Position numbers and translations under genes: made by a program. Source: Acidobacteriaceae bacterium (GTDB lineage Bacteria > Acidobacteriota > Terriglobia > Terriglobales > Acidobacteriaceae). From it: a stretch of DNA of 8,434 bases. Below the pieces are notes generated by a model. The model saw nothing but the letters and a program-made list of their open reading frames with translations, was not told the origin of the DNA and made no database searches. Every line of letters starts with the position of its first letter. The first letter of the stretch is position 1. Location: the NCBI GenBank assembly GCA_003140785.1, contig PLKY01000161.1, forward strand, positions 1-8,434. The letters are read 5' to 3'. Positions 5,571 through 8,434 of this stretch are shown piece by piece.

Positions 5571-7309
5571 AGCTCCATCCCCTCGCGCGAACCCTGGTCA
5601 CTGCGCGCACCTGGCCTTTCGTCATCGATGTCGGCGTGGCCGCTTGCGCATTGGCTGTCTTTTTCGCCGTCATTAGCACAGGCACGTACTGGCTGGGCAA
5701 GCCCGTCCCCGTCGTGCCCATTTCGCACTCCATCGGCGCCCTGCCCGCGTATGCCTTCTACTCCATCGTGCGCATCGGCATTGCTTACCTTCTCAGCCTG
5801 ACCTTTGCCATCACTTATGGCTACACAGCGGCCTACAATCCGCGCATTGAAGCGTGGATGATCGCCGTTCTCGATATTCTGCAATCGATCCCCGTGCTCA
5901 GCTTTTTGCCTCCTGTTGTACTGGCCATGGTCGCGCTCATTCCCAGTCATCAGATGGGCATCGAGATGGGCGTCGTACTGCTCATCTTCACCGGGCAGGT
6001 CTGGAACCTCGCCTTCAGTTTCTACTCCTCGCTCAAGAGCATCCCGCGCGAGATGTTGGAGGCGTCGCGCATCTACCGCTACTCGGCCTGGCAGCGCTTC
6101 TGGCAGTTGGAGATGCCCTACTCCGCCATCGGCCTGGTCTGGAACTCAATTGTCTCGGTCGCAGGCGGGTGGTTTGCCTTGATGGCGTGCGAGATGTTTA
6201 CCATGGGCACCCGTAATTTTCAGTTGCCGGGCCTCGGCAGCTACCTGCAAACTGCCGCGGACTCCGGTGACATCCACGCTCTCGAGGCAGGATTCGCGGT
6301 CGTAATTCTCATCGTGGTCGCCACCGATCAACTGGCGTGGAGGCCGCTGATTGCCTGGAGCGACAAATTCAAGTTTGAGCAGGTTGAGTCGGCCGATCGC
6401 CTCACGTCGCCGATCCTGAACTTGCTTCAGCGCTCGGCTCTTTTCGCATCCTTACCGGGCCAGCTTTGGTCCCACATTGAAGAGCCAATGTATCGCCGAT
6501 TCGCACGCACAAAAGAGGCCCGTGTCGTGCACCCGCTCGATGAGGGCACTTCCCGCAACACAGCGTCACCCGCACTCTGGACGATCGCCATCCTGGCCCT
6601 CACCGTCGTGGGCTGGGGAGCCCTTCAAGCGGTTCTAATGCTTCGGACAGTAACCTGGCCGGAGTTGAAGCTGCTGCTCGAGGGCGCGGTAGCCACGTTT
6701 CTCCGCGTCAACGCCGCCCTGCTCATCTCCGCCCTGTGGACCATCCCCGTCGGCGTCGCTATCGGCTTCAATCCTAAAATCGCGCGCTTCATTCAACCGC
6801 TCGCGCAAATCCTGGCCTCCGTTCCGGCCACGGCTTTCTTCCCCATCCTTCTCATTGGTCTCGTCAAGATCGGCGGCGGTCTCGGCATTGGTTCGATTGC
6901 ACTGATGCTTCTGGGCACGCAGTGGTACATCCTCTTCAACGTGATTGCCGGGGCTATGTCGATCCCTTCGGACCTGCGCGAAGTTTCTTCGCTTTTCCGC
7001 TTCACCCGATGGCAGCGCTGGACCCGCCTCATTCTTCCCGGCATCTTTCCCTACCTCATCACAGGCATGGTCACGGCCTCGGGCGGCGCATGGAACGCCT
7101 CGGTCTTCGCGGAGTACTCCCGCATGCCTGGCCGCACCCTCCAAACCATCGGCCTTGGCGCGCAGATCGATGCTGCCACGGACAGCGGCCGCTTTCCGGT
7201 CCTGCTGCTAGCCACGATTTTTATCTCGCTGATGGTGGTTACCATGAATAGGCTGGTTTGGCGCAGGCTCTATCGGCTCGCGGAAACGCGATATAAACTC
7301 GAAGGCTAA
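5567..7309 (+). CDS. ABC transporter permease, two fused membrane domains (duplicated anion-transport permease type)
   Basis: A 580-residue inner-membrane protein in which two BPD-type permease domains are fused (COG4986-like), so one polypeptide can supply both membrane halves. Each half shows about six hydrophobic segments: roughly residues 17-39, 65-85, 95-122, 131-155, 187-210 and 240-258, then 336-356, 375-400, 408-432, 437-461, 491-510 and 543-563. The halves align: ILQSIPVLSFLPP with ILASVPATAFFPI, and the ATPase-contacting EAA loops EASRIYRYSAWQRFWQLEMP (165-184) and EVSSLFRFTRWQRWTRLILP (472-491). In both loops Arg (R171, R478) stands where the EAA motif usually has Gly. A soluble stretch of about 75 residues links the halves. 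The start is GTG at 5567, inside GTGA shared with the ATPase stop, with GAGGA at 5556-5560. No binding-protein gene is adjacent. Confidence 0.94.
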   Translation: MKLHPLARTLVTARTWPFVIDVGVAACALAVFFAVISTGTYWLGKPVPVVPISHSIGALPAYAFYSIVRIGIAYLLSLTFAITYGYTAAYNPRIEAWMIAVLDILQSIPVLSFLPPVVLAMVALIPSHQMGIEMGVVLLIFTGQVWNLAFSFYSSLKSIPREMLEASRIYRYSAWQRFWQLEMPYSAIGLVWNSIVSVAGGWFALMACEMFTMGTRNFQLPGLGSYLQTAADSGDIHALEAGFAVVILIVVATDQLAWRPLIAWSDKFKFEQVESADRLTSPILNLLQRSALFASLPGQLWSHIEEPMYRRFARTKEARVVHPLDEGTSRNTASPALWTIAILALTVVGWGALQAVLMLRTVTWPELKLLLEGAVATFLRVNAALLISALWTIPVGVAIGFNPKIARFIQPLAQILASVPATAFFPILLIGLVKIGGGLGIGSIALMLLGTQWYILFNVIAGAMSIPSDLREVSSLFRFTRWQRWTRLILPGIFPYLITGMVTASGGAWNASVFAEYSRMPGRTLQTIGLGAQIDAATDSGRFPVLLLATIFISLMVVTMNRLVWRRLYRLAETRYKLEG

Positions 7310-7352
7310 TCGCGTCGGACAAATAAATACCGCGGCTAATACAGGAGAAACA

Positions 7353-8411
7353 ATGATTCGAGTCGGGCTGGTTGGTTTTGGCATGGCGGGGCGCGTCTTT
7401 CATGCGCCAATCATCTCTTCGGTCGAAGGATTGGAGCTCGCTGCCGTTGTCGAGCGGACTACCGATAACTCTGCGCAACGGTATCCCGGCATCACAACCT
7501 ACCGCACACTCGACGAATTGCTGGCTGACTCGTCGATCAAGCTCGTCGTCGTCGCCACGCCGAACGCCACGCATTACGATTTCGCCTTGCAAGCTCTCGA
7601 AGCAGCCAAAAACGTAGTGGTCGATAAACCTGCAGCTGTTTCGTCGGCGCAAATCTCCCAGTTGCTGCAGTTAGCCGGTGGCATCGGTATCCAGTACATC
7701 CCGTTTCATAATCGCCGCTGGGACAGCGACTTTCAGACAATTCAAAAAGTATTACATGAGAAATCTCTCGGTCAGCTTGTCCACTTCGAATCCACCCTGG
7801 ATCGATGGCGCCCCAGCCCGTCGACACGCGCCTGGAAGGACGACCCGGACCAGGGAGGCATCCTGCTCGATCTCGGCACCCATCTCGTCGATCAGGCGCT
7901 CACCCTCTTCGGCCAGCCTCAGTCCCTCGGCGCCGAAGTGCTGCGCGAACGCGATGGGGAAGGCGCAAACGATTCGTTTACCGTGCGTCTCCATTACCTC
8001 ACTGGCGCATCGGTCACATTGAGCGCGAACTCGCTTTCATCGCTGGCTCGACCGCGGTTTCACCTTCGCGGCATGAAGGGGAACTACTGGAAGTGGGGCC
8101 AGGACTTGCAGGAGGAAGCGCTCGGCAAGATCACACGCATCGACTCGCCGGAATGGGGCAAGGAACCGCCCGCCCATTGGGGAAACCTTTGCGTCGACAC
8201 CGACGGAAGCATGGTCACGCAGCCCGTCGAACCCGTTCCCGGCGACTATCGGCTCTTTTACGCCGGAGTTCGCGACGCCCTGCTGGGCACTGGGAGCCCG
8301 CCTGTGGCTGCCGTCGATGCGTGGCGCACGGCGCGCATACTCGAATGGGCGTTGGAAAGCGCGAAGACCCATCGCGACATCGAATGCGACTGGAGCGCCG
8401 AACCCCAATAA
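7353..8411 (+). CDS. Gfo/Idh/MocA family NAD(P)-dependent oxidoreductase, YdgJ/IolW-like
   Basis: A 352-residue cytoplasmic dehydrogenase of the Gfo/Idh/MocA family, which oxidises or reduces sugars, inositols and related polyols. Residues 1-120 are the Rossmann domain, with GFGMAG (8-13) for nucleotide binding, VVVATPN (65-71) and the catalytic-lysine motif, here DKP (91-93) in place of the usual EKP. The C-terminal domain carries FHNRRWDSDF (118-127), FESTLDRWRP and the active-site helix GGILLDLGTHLVDQ (168-181, with D173 and H177). These motifs, and GMKGNYWKWGQDLQEE, resemble E. coli YdgJ and Bacillus IolW, NADP-dependent scyllo-inositol dehydrogenases; that substrate is only a guess here. 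AGGAGA (7343-7348) precedes the ATG. The 43-base gap after the permease suggests the same operon, but an independent promoter cannot be excluded. Confidence 0.92.
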   Translation: MIRVGLVGFGMAGRVFHAPIISSVEGLELAAVVERTTDNSAQRYPGITTYRTLDELLADSSIKLVVVATPNATHYDFALQALEAAKNVVVDKPAAVSSAQISQLLQLAGGIGIQYIPFHNRRWDSDFQTIQKVLHEKSLGQLVHFESTLDRWRPSPSTRAWKDDPDQGGILLDLGTHLVDQALTLFGQPQSLGAEVLRERDGEGANDSFTVRLHYLTGASVTLSANSLSSLARPRFHLRGMKGNYWKWGQDLQEEALGKITRIDSPEWGKEPPAHWGNLCVDTDGSMVTQPVEPVPGDYRLFYAGVRDALLGTGSPPVAAVDAWRTARILEWALESAKTHRDIECDWSAEPQ

Positions 8412-8412
8412 G

Positions 8413-8434
8413 TATTCCCTATTCCCTATTCCCT
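8413..8434. repeat. Heptamer tandem repeat (TATTCCC), three copies, running off the window
   Basis: Directly after the oxidoreductase stop codon, TATTCCC occurs three times without a mismatch (8413-8419, 8420-8426, 8427-8433). The last base of the window is the first of a fourth unit, so the array probably continues. It is non-coding and starts one base after the TAA. Such seven-base arrays can change copy number by slippage. Confidence 0.85.

Noticed and set aside
5477..7144. Open frames of 157 and 169 codons on the - strand across the permease gene
   Set aside because: Their charged, low-complexity translations are antisense shadows of membrane segments; the + frame has duplicated EAA motifs and clear hydrophobic helices.
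1..8434. CRISPR arrays, tRNA or rRNA genes, insertion sequences or prophage genes
   Set aside because: No spaced direct repeats, cloverleaf sequences, transposase motifs or flanking terminal repeats were seen on either strand.

Overview
The window is a GC-rich bacterial chromosomal segment, densely coded, with Shine-Dalgarno sites in front of almost every gene. It most resembles an Acidobacteriota genome. That placement rests on remembered features: the style of the orphan receiver protein (FSGQ...AKPVHPQDLL) and short TATTCCC tandem repeats between genes. No search was run, so it is an inference of moderate strength.

Region 1 (1-3453, + strand) is a DNA replication and recombination cluster. 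It holds the 3' part of dnaX (clamp-loader tau subunit), a YbaB/EbfC nucleoid protein gene and recR (RecFOR-type recombination mediator). This order is widely conserved in bacteria, but here a Tat-exported metallo-beta-lactamase-fold hydrolase gene sits between ybaB and recR. A perfect 12-bp hairpin separates that gene from recR.

Region 2 (3454-3850) holds a stand-alone CheY-like receiver gene on the - strand, convergent with recR. An 8-bp hairpin lies over the recR stop codon.

Region 3 (3851-4187) is a 337-bp gap between divergent genes and the only long non-coding stretch. Its right half can fold into nested and mutually exclusive hairpins. It also holds a possible 19-codon leader ORF with a good ribosome binding site, just ahead of the transporter operon. 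This looks like a cis-regulatory leader of unknown class and is the most interesting part of the window.

Region 4 (4188-8411, + strand) is a probable three-gene operon: an ABC ATPase with a C-terminal AAA-associated domain, a permease made of two fused membrane domains, and a Gfo/Idh/MocA oxidoreductase similar to YdgJ/IolW. The ATPase and permease genes overlap by 3 bases. The permease type is the 'duplicated permease of an ABC anion transport system' (NitT/TauT-like). No substrate-binding protein is encoded in the window, so the substrate and even the direction of transport are unknown. The window ends in a heptamer tandem repeat that runs off the edge.
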